Assembly: GCA_947500505.1 (NCBI GenBank)
Contig: CANMSL010000002.1
Coordinates: 186,001 to 250,000 of the forward strand
Direction of reading: 5' to 3'
DNA: 64,000 nucleotides
Origin: an uncultured Aquimarina sp.
GTDB taxonomy: Bacteria > Bacteroidota > Bacteroidia > Flavobacteriales > Flavobacteriaceae
Shown: positions 17,097-27,133 of the stretch, in pieces
How positions within the stretch are numbered: the stretch's first letter is position 1
Layout of the letters: every line of letters starts with the position of its first letter
The notes under the pieces: model-generated
Database searches by the model: none
What the model saw: the letters and a program-made list of their open reading frames with translations, nothing else
Told to the model about the DNA's origin: nothing
Program-made: the position numbers and the translations under genes

Positions 17097-19727
17097 ATGA
17101 CAAAAAAATTACCTATTACGTACTTTGCATTCATTGCATTTTTATTAAATTCAGTATTTCTATCAGCACAAAGCTTACCCGGAACAACCGGCAAAGAATA
17201 TATCATTGGTGGTATAGAAGTTACCGGAATATCGACCTACAGTGAAAATACGATAATTACTTACACAGGTTTAAAAAATGGGCAGCGAATTGCGCTTCCA
17301 GGTGACAGAATAAGTAAGATCATTAAAAAGTTATGGAGTCTTGAATTATTTAGTGATATTAATTTCTATATTACTAAAGTAGAAGGTGATACAGCATATC
17401 TGGAAATTAACATCCAGGAGGTCCCGGAATTAAAAGAAGCTCGTATCGAAGGCGTTAGGAAACGTAAAGCGGAGGATTTGATAAAAGATAACGGTTTAAA
17501 CCCTGGTACTAAAGTAACTGAAAACCTTATCACTACTACGCGTAATTTTATAACCAATAAATATCGTAAAGATGGGTTTCTGAACACGAAGGTTATTATT
17601 AATACAACCCCGGTAAAGGATTCAGTCCCAACTAATAAAGTTAATTTGTTAGTACGTATTGATAAAGGTGATCGAGTAAAGGTTGATGATATAAAGATTG
17701 AAGGAAACGAGAAATTTTCTGACAGTAAAGTGAGATCTGCAATGAAAAATACTAAGCAGAAAAAATTCTGGAGGTTCTGGAAACGATCAAAATATATAAA
17801 GAGCGATTACCAGGAAGACAAAGAAAACATCATTAGTAAATATAAGGAAAAAGGATATCGAGATGCACGTATAACTTCAGACACTTTAATCGTTGAAGAT
17901 GATAATAGTGTATCTTTAAACCTCTCTATAGAAGAAGGAAATAAATATTATTTTGGAGATATAAACTTCTTAGGAAATAGCGTATACACTGATAATCAAT
18001 TGGCACGACAATTAGTGATTAAGAAAGGCGATGTATATAACGGGGTGCTTCTGGAAAAACAAATTGCGGACAATACTAAACCAGATGCAGACGATCTTAC
18101 CAATTTATACCAAAACAACGGATATCTGTTCTCCAACATTGATGCTGTAGAAACAAATGTTAAAAACGACACTATAGATTTTGAAATCAGAATTAGAGAA
18201 GGAAAACTAGTTCATTTTGATCATATAACTGTAACAGGAAATGATAAAACTAATGATCACGTTGTTTATAGAATTCTAAGAACCAAACCTGGACAAGTAT
18301 ATAGTAAAGATCTGGTAGTAAGGACAGTTCGGGAAATTGGTCAATTAGGTTTCTTTGATCCGGAGCAATTGGAACCACAATTTAAGAATGCAGATCCGCA
18401 AGCGGGCACCATTGACATTAACTATCCTGTTGTAGAAAAAGGGGCGAGCCAGATAGAACTTCAAGGAGGTTTTGGTGGAGGAGGTTTTGTTGGAACACTT
18501 GGTTTAGCATTCAGTAACTTTTCCATTCGAAATATTTTCAATAAAGAAGCATATAGTCCTTTACCCATGGGAGACGGGCAAACATTGCGTGTAAGAGCAC
18601 AGGCCAGCCAGTTTTTTCAAACGTATAGTTTATCATTTGTTGAACCTTGGTTGGGAGGTAAAAAGCCCTTTCAACTTTCTACATCTTTCTCACATACAAT
18701 CCAATTTTTATTTAATAACAGAACGCGTGATGTAGACAGAGATAGTAAATTTTTGATTACAGGTGGTTCTATTGGTATAGCCAAAAGGTTAAACTGGCCG
18801 GATAATTATTTCACGCTATCCCAAGCCGTAAGTATACAACACTATAACCTTAAAAATTATAATACCAGACTATTTACATTTGGTAACGGTTCTTCTAACA
18901 ACTTAGCGTATACAATAGGTCTAAATAGAAATAACACAAGAATAAATCCAATTTTCCCAACCGGCGGATCTGAGTTTAATATAGTCGCTAAACTATCTCT
19001 ACCCTACTCTATTTGGGATGGAACAGATTATGGGGAATTGGCAGAAGAAAGAAGCGATTTACTGCAGGAACAGCAAAATCTTGTAAACACCGATCCGAAT
19101 AATTCAAGAATTGGCGAAATCCAAACTGAGATTGGGGAAATTGATCAGGAGCGTTTTGATTGGTTAGAATATTACAAAATCAAATTTGATGCTACCTGGT
19201 ATACCGCTCTAACCAAAATAGGAAAACAACCACTTGTTTTAAGAACCCGAGCTGAATATGGTTTTCTGGGAGCTTATAACAATAACAAAGGAAATATTCC
19301 TTTTGAGAGATTCTTCGTAGGTGGAGATGGATTAGGAGCAACAGCCCTTGACGGAAGAGAAGTTGTAGCCCTTAGAGGATATCCTAATCAATCAATAATA
19401 CCATTAAGCAGGGCAAATGACCCAGATTTTGTAGAAGATGGGGCAACAATTTATAATAAATATTCGTTAGAGCTTCGTTATCCGATTACTCTAAAACCAT
19501 CAGCATCCATTTATGTGCTGTCATTTTTAGAAGGAGGAGCATCTTATGACAGCTTTAGAGGATTTAATCCTTTTCAGTTAAATCGTTCAGCTGGAGCAGG
19601 TTTACGAATCTTTATGCCAGCATTTGGATTGCTGGGTATTGACTTTGGGTATGGTTTTGACCCAATTCCGGGTACTACAGGAAATAATGGATGGGAAACT
19701 CACTTTATCATTGGACAACAATTTTAA
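17097..19727 (+). CDS. bamA: outer membrane protein assembly factor BamA
   Basis: An Omp85 protein of 876 residues from the ATG at 17097. A start at 17064 would add 11 residues before the signal peptide and overlap uppS; the shorter form is preferred. After the signal sequence come about five POTRA repeats (recurrent glycine-rich turns such as GNEKFSDSKV, GNSVYTDNQL, GNDKTNDHVV), then a 16-strand barrel ending in ETHFIIGQQF. The VRGYP-type lid motif is present as ALRGYPNQSI. A hydrophilic ~50-residue insert (ELAEERSDLLQEQQNL region) sits in the barrel half, probably an extracellular loop. It folds outer-membrane proteins. Confidence 0.96.
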   Translation: MTKKLPITYFAFIAFLLNSVFLSAQSLPGTTGKEYIIGGIEVTGISTYSENTIITYTGLKNGQRIALPGDRISKIIKKLWSLELFSDINFYITKVEGDTAYLEINIQEVPELKEARIEGVRKRKAEDLIKDNGLNPGTKVTENLITTTRNFITNKYRKDGFLNTKVIINTTPVKDSVPTNKVNLLVRIDKGDRVKVDDIKIEGNEKFSDSKVRSAMKNTKQKKFWRFWKRSKYIKSDYQEDKENIISKYKEKGYRDARITSDTLIVEDDNSVSLNLSIEEGNKYYFGDINFLGNSVYTDNQLARQLVIKKGDVYNGVLLEKQIADNTKPDADDLTNLYQNNGYLFSNIDAVETNVKNDTIDFEIRIREGKLVHFDHITVTGNDKTNDHVVYRILRTKPGQVYSKDLVVRTVREIGQLGFFDPEQLEPQFKNADPQAGTIDINYPVVEKGASQIELQGGFGGGGFVGTLGLAFSNFSIRNIFNKEAYSPLPMGDGQTLRVRAQASQFFQTYSLSFVEPWLGGKKPFQLSTSFSHTIQFLFNNRTRDVDRDSKFLITGGSIGIAKRLNWPDNYFTLSQAVSIQHYNLKNYNTRLFTFGNGSSNNLAYTIGLNRNNTRINPIFPTGGSEFNIVAKLSLPYSIWDGTDYGELAEERSDLLQEQQNLVNTDPNNSRIGEIQTEIGEIDQERFDWLEYYKIKFDATWYTALTKIGKQPLVLRTRAEYGFLGAYNNNKGNIPFERFFVGGDGLGATALDGREVVALRGYPNQSIIPLSRANDPDFVEDGATIYNKYSLELRYPITLKPSASIYVLSFLEGGASYDSFRGFNPFQLNRSAGAGLRIFMPAFGLLGIDFGYGFDPIPGTTGNNGWETHFIIGQQF

Positions 19728-19763
19728 TTTTGGCACGATTATTTCTATAAACAAAACAGGATT

Positions 19764-20624
19764 ATGAAAACAAAAGCTCTTTTAGTATTAACAGCGATCC
19801 TTTGGTTATCTTTCTCCAATTTAGCAATAGCACAAAAAGGCATTAGAATCGGATATATAGATATGGATTATATCTTAGAAAATGTACCGGAATATAATGA
19901 GGCTAGTGCAGATCTGGAAACCAAAGTACAAAAATGGAAGGTTGAAATTGAAGCTGAATTAAAAGAAGTAGAAGAAATGAGAAAAGATCTCAATAACGAA
20001 CGTGTACTTCTTACTAAAGAACTTATCGAAGAAAGAGAGGAAGATATTTTTTTTAAGGAAAAAGAAATATTAGAGTATCAACAAAAAAGGTTTGGGCCTA
20101 ATGGTGATTTATTCATCCAGAAAAAACGATTGGTACAGCCTGTACAAGATCAAGTTTTTGTTGCAGTACAAGAAATAGCAAAAAATAAAAAATATGATTT
20201 TATATTTGATAAATCTGCGGATCTAGTAATGCTTTACTCAGCTGACAGACATGACATAAGCGATCAAATATTATTAAGAATCAATAGAGCCTCAAAAAGA
20301 AGACAGGTAAATAGTAAAAAGGAAAAAAAGGCTCTGGAACGTGCAGAAAAAAGAAATGTCGAACAAGAAAAAGAAGTAACTGACAGAGAAAAAGAAGTAT
20401 CCAATAAGCAACTTGAAAGAGAAAAACTTTTGGCAGAAAGAAAAGCAGCCAGAGACTCAATCAGAGCGGTTAAGAAAAAAGAATTTGAAGCAAGAAGAGC
20501 AAAACTTCTAGAAGCACAAAAAAGAAAGAAAGATTCTATAAAAGCGCTAAAAGAAAAACTGGAAAACGATACACCTTCTAATGATAATGAAGACGGTGAG
20601 ACAGAAAAAAATGAAGATAATTAG
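19764..20624 (+). CDS. OmpH/Skp family periplasmic chaperone with long coiled-coil tail
   Basis: A 286-residue secreted protein with signal peptide MKTKALLVLTAILWLSFSNLAIA. The OmpH/Skp core starts at GIRIGYIDMDYILENVPEY and includes the YDFIFDKSADLVMLYS strand. After about residue 175 a 110-residue highly charged Lys/Glu/Arg tail follows, predicted coiled coil and disordered, about 100 residues longer than usual Skp. Skp-type trimers hold unfolded outer-membrane proteins for BamA, which is encoded 36 bp upstream. Confidence 0.92.
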   Translation: MKTKALLVLTAILWLSFSNLAIAQKGIRIGYIDMDYILENVPEYNEASADLETKVQKWKVEIEAELKEVEEMRKDLNNERVLLTKELIEEREEDIFFKEKEILEYQQKRFGPNGDLFIQKKRLVQPVQDQVFVAVQEIAKNKKYDFIFDKSADLVMLYSADRHDISDQILLRINRASKRRQVNSKKEKKALERAEKRNVEQEKEVTDREKEVSNKQLEREKLLAERKAARDSIRAVKKKEFEARRAKLLEAQKRKKDSIKALKEKLENDTPSNDNEDGETEKNEDN

Positions 20625-20668
20625 AAAAATTAATTTTTAAATTTATAACACACTTAATATTACTTAAA

Positions 20669-21178
20669 ATGAAAAAGTTTAGAACCTTATTAGTAGCCTG
20701 TGCATTCATCCTTGGAGCATCAAGCTTTGTAAATGCGCAATCCAAAGTAGCACATATTGCTTCTCAGGAACTTGTGGAAGCAATGCCTGCTTTTAAAGCT
20801 GCCAAAAGCGAAATTGAAAAGCTAAACAAAACATACGAAGCTGAAATCAGAAATATGGTTTTGGAATTGCAAAATACCATGAAAAAGTATCAGGCAGAGG
20901 CACCTACTAAAACTGAAGAAGAAAATGCTAAAAGAGCTCAAGAAGTTCAGGCAACTGAGAAAAGCATAGGAGATTATAGACAAAATGCTTTACAAGATCT
21001 TCAGAAAAAAGAAATCGAATTGTTAAAGCCAATCTACGAGAGCGCACGAGTTTCGATCCAGAAAGTCGCAAGAGCACAAGGTTTTCAGTATGTTTTGGAT
21101 TCAACTACAGGTACCGGAGTTATCTTAGCTGATGGTAAAGACCTCATGGCAGACGTAAAGAAGGATCTTGGCATCTAG
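20669..21178 (+). CDS. OmpH/Skp family periplasmic chaperone
   Basis: A 169-residue secreted protein of standard Skp length. It has a signal peptide ending ASSFVNAQ, a mature start SKVAHIASQELVEAMPAF, a helical arm region and a C-terminal strand FQYVLDSTTGTGVILADG. It is a paralogue of the gene 44 bp upstream. Two tandem ompH copies after bamA are the rule in Bacteroidota. A terminator follows 30 bp after its stop and ends the unit. Confidence 0.94.
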   Translation: MKKFRTLLVACAFILGASSFVNAQSKVAHIASQELVEAMPAFKAAKSEIEKLNKTYEAEIRNMVLELQNTMKKYQAEAPTKTEEENAKRAQEVQATEKSIGDYRQNALQDLQKKEIELLKPIYESARVSIQKVARAQGFQYVLDSTTGTGVILADGKDLMADVKKDLGI

Positions 21179-21208
21179 AAAACGATAAAACATTTATTAT
21201 ATTAAATA

Positions 21209-21245
21209 AAAAAACAGTAAGCATTAGATTCTTGCTGTTTTTTTT
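21209..21245 (+). terminator. intrinsic terminator after the second ompH
   Basis: AAAACAGTAAG ... CTTGCTGTTTT forms a stem with one G-U pair, followed by a T run. It lies between ompH and murI. It also covers the upstream TTG that would otherwise extend murI, supporting the later murI start. Confidence 0.85.
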
Positions 21246-21273
21246 ATTTTTGGCATATCACTATTCTATATTA

Positions 21274-22062
21274 ATGTACGATCAGGCAATTGGTATTTTT
21301 GACTCAGGTGTAGGAGGAACTTCTATATGGAAGGAAATTGCACAAGCTATGCCTTATGAAAATACAATATATCTTGCAGATAGTAAATATGCTCCTTACG
21401 GCAAACGAAGTAAAGAGGAGATCATCGAATTAAGTACTAAAAACACTGAAAAGCTTCTCGAATTAAACTCTAAAATTATCGTTGTTGCCTGTAATACTGC
21501 AACCACAAATGCTATAAAAATACTCAGAGAACAATATGATGTGCCATTCATAGGTATCGAACCGGCTATAAAACCAGCAGCACTTCATACCAAGACAGAA
21601 AAAGTTGGTGTTCTGGCTACAAGAGGGACACTATCAAGTGATCTTTTTGCGAAAACCTCGATTAGATATGCTACAAATATAGAAGTAATCGAAGTCATTG
21701 GTTCGGGATTGGTGGAACTTATAGAAGAAGGTAAGATCCAAACTCCAGAAATGAAGCGGTTGTTAACATCCTATATACGACCTCTGATCGAAAAAAACAT
21801 CGATTATCTGGTCTTAGGCTGTAGTCATTATCCTTACCTCATTCCGATTCTTAGAAAGATTCTTCCAGATCATATAGGTATTATAGACTCAGGTGAAGCG
21901 GTAGCAAGACAAACTAAAGTAATTTTATCAAAAAATAATATTTTGAATATCTCTATGAAGGAAGGCACACATACCTTTTTCACTAATGGATCGCTGGATG
22001 TTTTACAGGAAATCCTAAAAACAAGCTCAATTTCTTACAACGTCAAAAATTTAAGCTTCTAG
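21274..22062 (+). CDS. murI: glutamate racemase
   Basis: A 262-residue enzyme converting L- to D-glutamate for peptidoglycan. The two catalytic cysteines are in VVACNTAT (Cys73) and LGCSHYPYL (Cys183), and the N-terminal DSGVGG (10-15) is present. The start at 21274 (MYDQAIGIFDSGVGG) is chosen; the frame from a TTG at 21232 starts inside the terminator hairpin. It is convergent with the LytTR regulator. The 119 bp between the two genes holds small palindromes (GATACGTATC, TAGCTAGCTA) but no clear terminator. Confidence 0.96.
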   Translation: MYDQAIGIFDSGVGGTSIWKEIAQAMPYENTIYLADSKYAPYGKRSKEEIIELSTKNTEKLLELNSKIIVVACNTATTNAIKILREQYDVPFIGIEPAIKPAALHTKTEKVGVLATRGTLSSDLFAKTSIRYATNIEVIEVIGSGLVELIEEGKIQTPEMKRLLTSYIRPLIEKNIDYLVLGCSHYPYLIPILRKILPDHIGIIDSGEAVARQTKVILSKNNILNISMKEGTHTFFTNGSLDVLQEILKTSSISYNVKNLSF

Positions 22063-22181
22063 ACAATATGGAATAAACTTTCTTCCAAATTAATTATTAA
22101 ACTCTATTTACAAAACAAACTACTATCAACACTGATACGTATCATAACTGGTTGGGTAGCTAGCTAACTAAAGCAATCAAT

Positions 22182-22916
22182 TTATTTGAAATAATCCAAT
22201 AAAATTCCTTTTTTAGATGAGGAAACCATAAGCTCTTTACCAGAAGATAACTCCACACTACCCCCTTTTCCCTTTCTATATCTTATGATGGAATTGACGT
22301 TGACTAAATAGCTTTTATGAATCCTAACAAAGCCATGCTCTTTCAGAGAATCTTCAAAATATTTTAAAGTCTTGCTAACCAATTTTTGACCTTGATCGAG
22401 GAAGATCTTAGTATAATTATCATCCGCCTGACAATATAGGATTTCAGATACTTTCAAAACCTCGAATCCATCTTGCTGTGGTATTGTAATTTTTCCATCT
22501 GCAGCTGCGGATATTTTTGGCGTTAATACTTTATTCTGCAATTCTTTTTCACGTTCTTTTATATGACTCACGTGAGAAACAGCTTTGATAAGGTTATCAA
22601 TTGCAATAGGTTTAAGTAGGTAATATGTTGCCTGTGCATTTACCGCATCAACAGCATAATGATCATATGCAGTTACAAATACAGTTTCGAATGTTCGATC
22701 CGGCACTTGCTCTAATAAGTCAAAAGCGTTGCCATACGGCATTTCTACATCCAGAAACAATAAATCCGGATCACTAGAATCTAAAAGTGTTAATGTTTCG
22801 CGAACACTTGCCGCTTCTCCTATCACATCGACAGAAGGACAATACTTTTTTAAATAATTCTTTAGGATCTCTCGGCTATTAACCTCATCATCAACTACTA
22901 TTGCGGTCAAATTCAC
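22182..22916 (-). CDS. LytTR family response regulator
   Basis: A 244-residue two-component regulator. The receiver domain spans 1-125 with acidic pair Asp9/Asp10, phosphoacceptor Asp56 in LFLDVEMP, a Thr in FVTAYDHYAVDA and Lys in LLKPI. A LytTR DNA-binding domain occupies about 140-244 (LYCQADDNYTKIFL ... FVRIHKSYLVNVNSI). It lies 63 bp downstream of its likely partner, a LytS-like histidine kinase. Target genes are not evident. Confidence 0.94.
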   Translation of the reverse strand: MNLTAIVVDDEVNSREILKNYLKKYCPSVDVIGEAASVRETLTLLDSSDPDLLFLDVEMPYGNAFDLLEQVPDRTFETVFVTAYDHYAVDAVNAQATYYLLKPIAIDNLIKAVSHVSHIKEREKELQNKVLTPKISAAADGKITIPQQDGFEVLKVSEILYCQADDNYTKIFLDQGQKLVSKTLKYFEDSLKEHGFVRIHKSYLVNVNSIIRYRKGKGGSVELSSGKELMVSSSKKGILLDYFK

Positions 22917-22979
22917 AGTTTTTTATTTATTAGATTTATTTCTAAGACTATATCTAGTTTAGATACTTTTAGAACATCG

Positions 22980-25211
22980 TTATTTATCTTTTTTCAGAGT
23001 TAGTTTTACTTGAGTACCCTCTTCACTATCGGTTAAGTCGGATATAATAACATCAACCTTATCTTTATACATCATATTAAGAATATCGATCCTTTTTTTG
23101 ATATTACTCATCCCTTGCGATTTTTGTTTCTTTTGATTGAATGTTTTTAATGATTTGGATTTCTCTCTTCCAATTCCATCATCCGAAATCATTATCTCTA
23201 TTGCATCTCCAGCAGTTTTAATAAAACTTATAAACAAAAGCCCTTTTTCGGGTTTATAACGTAATCCGTGCCAAACGGCATTCTCGACATAAGGCTGGAG
23301 CAACATAGGCGGGATCATATATTGTTTAACATCAATTTCAGGATCTACTTCTATTCTATATTCAAATTTATCCTGAAATCTAAAATGCTCTAGTTGAACA
23401 TATAATTCCAGTAACTCTATTTCCTTTTCTAAAGGAATAAAATCTTCTTCACTATTTTCTAAAACCGCTCTCATTAATAATGAAAAATCCGTTAAATACC
23501 TATTGGCCGCTCTTTCATCACTGGTAGCGATAAAGGTGTTTACTGAGTTTAATGCATTAAAAATAAAATGCGGGTTCATCTGAGAACGTAACGATTTTAA
23601 CGCCAGTAAGTTATTTGCATACTGTTGCTGTTTTATATTACGGTACATTAGATATGCGGCTAGAAGTAATAATACTGATAATCCAATCAGGGAATAGATG
23701 ATTATTTTTTGTTGTTCTGCTAATTCCTGAGATGCAAAGGCTAATTTATAACGACTTTCATTAAGTTCTCTATCTTTTTCTAAGGTAGCAATTCGATTTG
23801 CTTTCTGTGTCAGTTCCCTGTTAAATCTAGCTGCTTGTGATATCTCCTGTTCTTTCTGAATATATAATTTATCTATAATAACTTCATATTCTTCAAAGGC
23901 TTCAGAAGCTTTTTTAAGTTCACCTGTTTCTCTGTAAACTTCACCCAGTTTACGAGTTGCATCTTTTTGTACCACGAGATCATTTTCTGAGGCTGCCTTT
24001 TTAATGCTTTCTTTTAAATATGGTATTGCTTCATCATATTCTGATTGAGCTGCAAAAGCATTGGCTATTTTATAATTTTGCACCTGAGAAGTTATGGTTC
24101 GATCGTCAATACTGATCGGCTCAGGCTCAATATTTTCTTTAGCTACAGGACTAAATTGTTCTGTTTTCTCAATATCCGCAATATCTTCTAAAGCTTCTTT
24201 TCTCAGTTGTATCTCCTTATCAAAACTGCTATTTTTATTATAAAAATCAGCTGCTTTCGCTCTTTGAAGAGCTGAGGACTTTTTACTTCTTTGACTGGCA
24301 AGAAGTACGGAATTATCCAAATATTCTTCTGCATCATCAAGATTACCCTGTATCTGAAGCATTTCTGCTAATTTAGAATTTAACTCGATAATCAAATCCT
24401 CCTCCTTCTTTTTTTGTGCTAATGCCAATGCTTTATTGTAGTTTTTTATCGCATTTGTATTATCGTTTTGTCCCTTATAACTATCACCTAAACCTGCGTG
24501 AACCTTAATTCGCTGAGTCGCATTCAATCTGGATTTTTCTAATTCTTTAAAGGTTACTAAAGAGGCTTGGTAATTTTCATTCTGTAATTGTGCATTTCCT
24601 AATTTGATTTTTACATCGGTGCTATATTTATTACTCAGGCTGGTTATATAATTACTCTCCGCTAGATCAGGCTGCTTCCAATATTCATAGATATCCGCCA
24701 GAGTTTCAAAAAGTTCTGCTTTTTTTTCATCACCAAAAGCATCATCATCCTCTATAGTTTCCAGTGCCCTAGTTACATAATCTATACTAGTTGCTGCATC
24801 CTTTTTCAGAGCATTCCGAGCCGCAGATAAATTCGAACCGTATGCCGCAGAAGCTCTCGTTTCCATTTCTATTTTTTCTACATCAGAAACCGATGGGTTT
24901 TCCTCTACTTTTACGCTTAATCTTTCTCCGCTCGTAATTGTATGATAGACTGTTTTAAAACTATCATGACTGATGATGATCTCATCCCCTATTTTTGCCT
25001 GTATTTTAAAATCACCAAGATTATCTGTGTAATATACTTTGCCGCCTTTAACCTGAATTTCTACATTATTTATAGGTTTAAAAGTCTTATCTTCCTTTAC
25101 TGTTCCTCTTATTGTCAAGGTTCGCTCTGAAATTCTTTTTAACTCATCTTGAGCATAAAAAGAGTTCGGCAGTAACCAGATAATCAATAATAGAAGACAT
25201 ATTTTTTTCAT
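22980..25211 (-). CDS. sensor histidine kinase with carboxypeptidase-like and TPR sensor region
   Basis: A 743-residue LytS/YehU-type kinase. In order: signal peptide (cleavage near FYAQ); a CarboxypepD_reg-like beta-sandwich (LTIRGTVKEDKTFKPINNVEI, about 30-105); a long TPR array (about 140-460); a coiled coil; one membrane helix near 505-525 (IIYSLIGLSVLLLLAAYLMY); then a His_kinase domain with the phospho-His in QMNPHFIFNALNS (near residue 546) and a C-terminal HATPase (MISDDGIGREKS). The sensor half is periplasmic. It is followed by its LytTR regulator. The signal sensed is unknown. Confidence 0.92.
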   Translation of the reverse strand: MKKICLLLLIIWLLPNSFYAQDELKRISERTLTIRGTVKEDKTFKPINNVEIQVKGGKVYYTDNLGDFKIQAKIGDEIIISHDSFKTVYHTITSGERLSVKVEENPSVSDVEKIEMETRASAAYGSNLSAARNALKKDAATSIDYVTRALETIEDDDAFGDEKKAELFETLADIYEYWKQPDLAESNYITSLSNKYSTDVKIKLGNAQLQNENYQASLVTFKELEKSRLNATQRIKVHAGLGDSYKGQNDNTNAIKNYNKALALAQKKKEEDLIIELNSKLAEMLQIQGNLDDAEEYLDNSVLLASQRSKKSSALQRAKAADFYNKNSSFDKEIQLRKEALEDIADIEKTEQFSPVAKENIEPEPISIDDRTITSQVQNYKIANAFAAQSEYDEAIPYLKESIKKAASENDLVVQKDATRKLGEVYRETGELKKASEAFEEYEVIIDKLYIQKEQEISQAARFNRELTQKANRIATLEKDRELNESRYKLAFASQELAEQQKIIIYSLIGLSVLLLLAAYLMYRNIKQQQYANNLLALKSLRSQMNPHFIFNALNSVNTFIATSDERAANRYLTDFSLLMRAVLENSEEDFIPLEKEIELLELYVQLEHFRFQDKFEYRIEVDPEIDVKQYMIPPMLLQPYVENAVWHGLRYKPEKGLLFISFIKTAGDAIEIMISDDGIGREKSKSLKTFNQKKQKSQGMSNIKKRIDILNMMYKDKVDVIISDLTDSEEGTQVKLTLKKDK

Positions 25212-25431
25212 CGTGTATTAAATAAGCAAGGTAAACTTAATCCATTTATGCCGGATATTAAAATCCAAAAAAACAGCCAATAGGTTTTTTTCCTGATATA
25301 TAGATCCAAAGAGGCATTTCCCTAATTAAAAAGACATTCTCACTCATCAATAAAGAAGTCTGGCTCATTCTAGGTTTTTATGCTAAAAAGTTCTTGCTAG
25401 TTTTAGCCTAAATATAAAAAGAGTAATACTT

Positions 25432-26604
25432 ATGAAAACAATATATCTATGGGGTTTATTATGCTTATTAATAATTCCTGTTTCGTGTCAGGCCAAAAAC
25501 AAAAATCCTGAATTAGCATTTGAACCTGAAAGTTCTCAACAGATTCACACTTCCAAAACGGATCCGAACACGAAGAATATTCAGGTAGCATTATTATTAG
25601 ACACAAGCAATAGTATGGATGGTTTAATTGACCAGGCAAAAGCACAATTATGGGAAATTGTAAATGAATTGTCCTATGCAAAATGTGGTCATTATAAAAT
25701 CAAGCTACAAATCGCTTTATACGAATATGGTAACGATCACCTGCCATCAAAAGAAGGTCATATTAGGCAGGTACTCCCCTTCTCTGATGATTTGGATGAA
25801 ATATCAAAAGAACTTTTTGCTTTAACAACTAACGGAGGAAATGAGTATTGTGGTAAGGTAATCAATACCTCTATAAATCAATTAGATTGGAAAAAAAGCA
25901 ATGATCACCTAAAATTAATCTTTATAGCTGGTAATGAACCTTTTAACCAAGGCCCACTTAATTACAAAGATGCTGCCATCGACGCAAAAGAGAAGGATAT
26001 TACCGTAAACACTATATTTTGCGGCAACTACAGACAAGGTATAGAAACTCATTGGAAAGACGGAGCTGACCTAACCGATGGTGAATACAGCGCAATTGAT
26101 CATAATAAAGAAACTATTCACATTGCAACACCTTATGATGACATAATCCTACAATTAAATCGCAAGCTAAACAACACCTATATCTATTATGGAAACGAAG
26201 GTTCTAAGAAAATGAGTTTGCAGGCTGAACAGGATAGTAATGCAAGATCTTATAGCGCGGCTAATGCAGTAAGCAGGACCATAAGTAAAAGTTCAGGGTT
26301 TTATAAAAACAAAAGTTGGGATCTTGTGGATGCCGCAGATGATGAAAATTTTGAAATAGAGAAAGTAGAAAAAGAAGAACTACCTGAAGAGTTAAAGGAT
26401 AAGTCCAAAACTGAATTAAAACAATATATCTCCCAAAAAAGTAATGAGCGAAAAGACATTCAGAAAAAAATACAGGAATTAAATAAAAATCGTCTTGAAT
26501 ACATCAAGAAAAATAGCAAGAAAGACGAATCAAATCTGGAAACTGCACTTATTAATGCTATAAAAAATCAGGGAAAGAAGAAAGCTTTTAACTGGGAAGA
26601 ATAA
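25432..26604 (+). CDS. VWA domain-containing lipoprotein
   Basis: A 390-residue predicted lipoprotein with lipobox Cys19 (LIIPVSC). A von Willebrand factor A domain begins about residue 50 with MIDAS motif DTSNS (57-61), and the third MIDAS position is IAGNEP instead of an Asp. The C-terminal ~90 residues are Lys/Glu-rich and predicted coiled coil. VWA lipoproteins mediate metal-dependent protein contacts; the partner is unknown. The next gene, 11 bp downstream, is a secreted rhodanese-like protein, so the two form a unit. The 220-bp divergent region to the kinase gene contains nothing I can name. Confidence 0.87.
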   Translation: MKTIYLWGLLCLLIIPVSCQAKNKNPELAFEPESSQQIHTSKTDPNTKNIQVALLLDTSNSMDGLIDQAKAQLWEIVNELSYAKCGHYKIKLQIALYEYGNDHLPSKEGHIRQVLPFSDDLDEISKELFALTTNGGNEYCGKVINTSINQLDWKKSNDHLKLIFIAGNEPFNQGPLNYKDAAIDAKEKDITVNTIFCGNYRQGIETHWKDGADLTDGEYSAIDHNKETIHIATPYDDIILQLNRKLNNTYIYYGNEGSKKMSLQAEQDSNARSYSAANAVSRTISKSSGFYKNKSWDLVDAADDENFEIEKVEKEELPEELKDKSKTELKQYISQKSNERKDIQKKIQELNKNRLEYIKKNSKKDESNLETALINAIKNQGKKKAFNWEE

Positions 26605-26615
26605 ATACTGAAATC

Positions 26616-27128
26616 ATGAATATAAATCAAATAATTGTTCTCACCTTATTAACACCTTTACTTATGTTTTCACAAAAAAAAGAAAAATTACAAAAATCTA
26701 AAGTTGATTTCGAATCTTTTTTGGAAATCTCTGAAGAAGTATTAGAGTATAGGCAATTCAGGCTTATTCCTTTGGATCAGTTTCTTGATTTTTCTGAGGA
26801 ATCGGGTACAATTATATTGGATACAAGATCAGAAGCAGCATACAACCAGAAACATCTTAAAGGAGCTGTACATTTAAATTTTTCGGATTTTACTGAAAAG
26901 AAACTATCAAAACTAATTCCTGATAAAACAACGAAAATCTTAATTTATTGTAATAACAACATTGGTGGAGATACGCTAAATTTCCCTACTAAGATTCTAC
27001 CAATGGCACTAAATATCCCCACTTTTATCAATCTTTATGGTTATGGATATAAAAATGTATATGAATTAGCTTCCTTAGTCCCTATACAGGATAAGCGCCT
27101 AGAATTTGCAGGAACAGAAGCAGAATAA
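26616..27128 (+). CDS. secreted rhodanese-like domain protein
   Basis: A 170-residue protein with a short signal peptide (MNINQIIVLTLLTPLLMFSQ) and a rhodanese fold: IILDTRSEAAYNQKHLKGAVHLNFSDF, then the putative active-site loop starting at Cys112 in IYCNNNIGGDT. The usual CxxGxR loop is altered, so sulfurtransferase activity is uncertain. It lies downstream of and is likely co-transcribed with the VWA lipoprotein. It ends at a strong bidirectional terminator. Confidence 0.85.
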   Translation: MNINQIIVLTLLTPLLMFSQKKEKLQKSKVDFESFLEISEEVLEYRQFRLIPLDQFLDFSEESGTIILDTRSEAAYNQKHLKGAVHLNFSDFTEKKLSKLIPDKTTKILIYCNNNIGGDTLNFPTKILPMALNIPTFINLYGYGYKNVYELASLVPIQDKRLEFAGTEAE

Positions 27129-27133
27129 ATAAG

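Noticed and set aside
21232..21273. Longer murI from a TTG start
   Set aside because: The added codons lie inside the ompH terminator hairpin and T run; MYDQAIGIFDSGVGG is the normal start.
22131..22170. GATACGTATC and TAGCTAGCTA palindromes between murI and the LytTR gene
   Set aside because: Short, in a convergent 3' region, no promoter context and no T-tract.
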